Below, one piece after another: positions 6,198 through 6,965 of a stretch of DNA of 6,965 nt; the first letter of the stretch is position 1, and each line of letters opens with the position of its first letter. Below the pieces are notes generated by a model. That model was given only the letters and a program-made list of their open reading frames with translations, was not told where the DNA came from and did no database searches. Both the position numbers and the translations under genes were made by a program. Source of the DNA: Thermoflexus sp. (GTDB taxonomy: Bacteria; Chloroflexota; Anaerolineae; Thermoflexales; Thermoflexaceae). Location of the stretch: assembly GCA_017743605.1 (NCBI GenBank), contig JAGHYO010000115.1, forward strand, positions 1 through 6,965, written 5' to 3'.

Positions 6198-6349
6198 GGT
6201 TCAGGGCGAAAGCCCCTCATACGGAGGATCGATGTTGGGTAGGAGCGGCTTTCGCCGCGACCCATCGCGGATCGAAGGCAGAGGTCCGAGGCTGAAGCCC
6301 CTCCTACAGGAAGATCGACGTTGGGTAGGAGCGGCTTCGGCTGCGACTC
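6198..6349. repeat. REP-like palindromic array (four elements, two head-to-head pairs)
   Basis: Four copies of a 24-25-base hairpin element with core GTAGGAGSGGCTTNNGCC lie in alternating orientation: 6198-6222 (-), 6239-6262 (+), 6283-6307 (-) and 6325-6349 (+). Each pair is joined by a related 16-17-base linker containing GATCGAYGTTGG, so the pairs also read as a direct repeat of about 75 bases. Three copies start with GTAG; the first has GTAT. Each folds into a 5-base-pair stem with a TTYN loop, and the last has a TTCG loop closed by C-G. A GTAG head, an imperfect palindrome, intergenic position and paired inverted arrangement are the defining features of REP sequences and BIMEs, which are mobilised by RAYT (IS200/IS605-related) transposases. 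No RAYT gene is in the window. Assignment to REP is inference until genome-wide copies are counted. Confidence 0.75.
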
Positions 6350-6360
6350 ACCGCGCCAGC

Positions 6361-6367
6361 GAGGAGG
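6361..6367 (+). promoter_or_regulatory. Ribosome binding site of smpB
   Basis: GAGGAGG lies 7 bases before the ATG at 6375 and begins only 12 bases after the last REP-like element, whose hairpin would therefore sit close to the ribosome landing site. Confidence 0.8.
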
Positions 6368-6374
6368 TTTTTGA

Positions 6375-6848
6375 ATGACCCGGAAGAAAGCCGCGCCCGG
6401 CCACGTGGTGGCTACCAACTCCAAAGCCTACCACGATTACCATATCGAGGAGACCTTCGAGGCGGGCATTGCCCTTACGGGCAGCGAGATCAAATCCGCG
6501 CGCGCAGGAAAGGTCAGCCTGCGGGAGGGCTATGTGCTGCCGCGGGACGGAGAGTTGTGGCTCATGAACGTGCACATTGCCCCCTACGAGCCGGCCGCGC
6601 GGGACAACCCGGATCCCCGGCGGCCGCGCAAGCTGCTGCTCCACCGGCATGAGATCAACCGGCTGATCGGCAAGGCCCAGGAGAAGGGCTACACCATCGT
6701 GCCGCTGAAGGTTTACCTGAACGCCCGGGGCCTGGCCAAGGTGGAGATCGCCCTGGTGAAAGGCAAGAGGCAATACGAGAAGCGCCGGGCCATCGCTGAG
6801 CGGGAGGCCCGCCGGGAGATCGAGCGTGCCCTGAAGGGAGTCGAGTGA
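6375..6848 (+). CDS. smpB: SsrA (tmRNA)-binding protein SmpB
   Basis: SmpB binds tmRNA and brings it, with EF-Tu, to ribosomes stalled on broken mRNA, where trans-translation tags the unfinished protein for degradation and frees the ribosome. The 157-residue length is normal for the family. Family signatures are clear: NSKAYHDYHIEETFEAGI (15-32), LTGSEIKSARAGKVSLREGY (34-53), the MNVHIAPYE segment (64-72), LLLHRHEI (87-94), and YLNARGLAKVEIALVKGKR (114-132), followed by QYEKRRAIAERE. The last part begins the basic C-terminal tail that enters the mRNA channel and decoding site. The start at 6375 has an ideal GAGGAGG. The gene lies directly after the REP-like array. The next gene begins one base after its stop, so the two are probably translated from one mRNA. 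No ssrA gene is seen in this window. Confidence 0.97.
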   Translation: MTRKKAAPGHVVATNSKAYHDYHIEETFEAGIALTGSEIKSARAGKVSLREGYVLPRDGELWLMNVHIAPYEPAARDNPDPRRPRKLLLHRHEINRLIGKAQEKGYTIVPLKVYLNARGLAKVEIALVKGKRQYEKRRAIAEREARREIERALKGVE

Positions 6849-6849
6849 G

Positions 6850-6965
6850 ATGGGCGTGCGGGAGCGATACGCGCATCAGCCTCCGCTTCCTTCGGATGTG
6901 GCACAGCGGATGGAAAGCCTGCCCGACCTCCTCCGGCGCCACCCGGTGCGCCTGGCTTATCTGTT
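6850..6965 (+). CDS. Probable nucleotidyltransferase-domain (MNT-like) protein, 3' end missing
   Basis: An ATG at 6850, one base after the smpB stop codon, opens a frame that runs to the window end with 38 full codons. A purine-rich AGGGAG at 6836-6841 can serve as ribosome binding site. The visible sequence ends in LRRHPVRLAYLF (the last residue is read from two bases and could be Leu). In minimal nucleotidyltransferases (NTP_transf_2/MNT family) a stretch like this, VxxAYLFGSxARG, leads into the GSxxRG active site, which would fall just past the edge. That is the whole basis for the name. Such proteins include the antitoxin partner of HEPN toxins, which AMPylates its toxin, but a HEPN gene cannot be checked here. 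The close spacing suggests translational coupling with smpB. Confidence 0.55.
   Translation, partial: MGVRERYAHQPPLPSDVAQRMESLPDLLRRHPVRLAYL

Noticed and set aside
6130..6200. tRNA or a fifth decayed palindrome
   Set aside because: A GGTTC-like string near 6186-6190 recalls a T arm and GGCTTTCC near 6159 recalls the palindrome core, but no cloverleaf or complete stem can be formed by eye.
6198..6349. CRISPR array
   Set aside because: Only four units, alternating in orientation, with related rather than unique spacers. This is a REP/BIME-like arrangement and not direct repeats with unique spacers.
5974..6374. ssrA (tmRNA) gene next to smpB
   Set aside because: No alanine-tRNA-like ends or tag reading frame could be found in the intergenic region.

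Overview
The window is GC-rich bacterial DNA, tightly packed, with strong AGGAGG-type ribosome binding sites before nearly every gene. The proteins suggest a Chloroflexota-like bacterium, perhaps a thermophilic Thermoflexia or Anaerolineae relative. The clues are the Thr/Pro-rich lipoprotein linker, the MenA-like prenyltransferase and the style of the AAA+ ATPase. This placement is inference from protein style only; no rRNA or other phylogenetic marker was compared.

Left part (1-3136): a class I glutamine-amidotransferase-like hydrolase (PuuD/peptidase C26 type), cut by the window edge, runs rightward. It ends 3 bases from the end of a leftward three-gene cluster. In transcription order the cluster encodes a secreted lipoprotein alpha/beta hydrolase (3136-2081), a Nudix hydrolase starting at GTG (2041-1541) and a soluble sensor histidine kinase (1536-445). 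Gaps of 39 and 4 bases suggest one operon. No response regulator is visible.

Middle (3137-4572): a divergent intergenic region of 100 bases carries a plausible leftward promoter overlapped by an inverted repeat. A membrane prenyltransferase of the UbiA/MenA superfamily follows (3237-4235) and ends in a strong hairpin terminator (4308-4356). A leader of more than 200 bases without a convincing gene then precedes the next gene.

Right part (4573-6965): an AAA+ ATPase with an N-terminal winged-helix-like region (4573-5973) is followed by a 401-base intergenic region. That region holds a possible terminator, an AT-richer stretch with a candidate -10 element, and four REP-like palindromes in alternating orientation (6198-6349). 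Next come smpB, encoding the tmRNA-binding protein of trans-translation (6375-6848), and, one base after its stop, the start of a probable nucleotidyltransferase-domain protein cut by the window end.

The most unusual feature is the REP-like array: two head-to-head pairs of GTAG-headed hairpins, with compensatory changes in the stems, directly upstream of the smpB ribosome binding site. The least characterised protein is the AAA+ ATPase. No complete new defence or mobile system can be demonstrated from this window.
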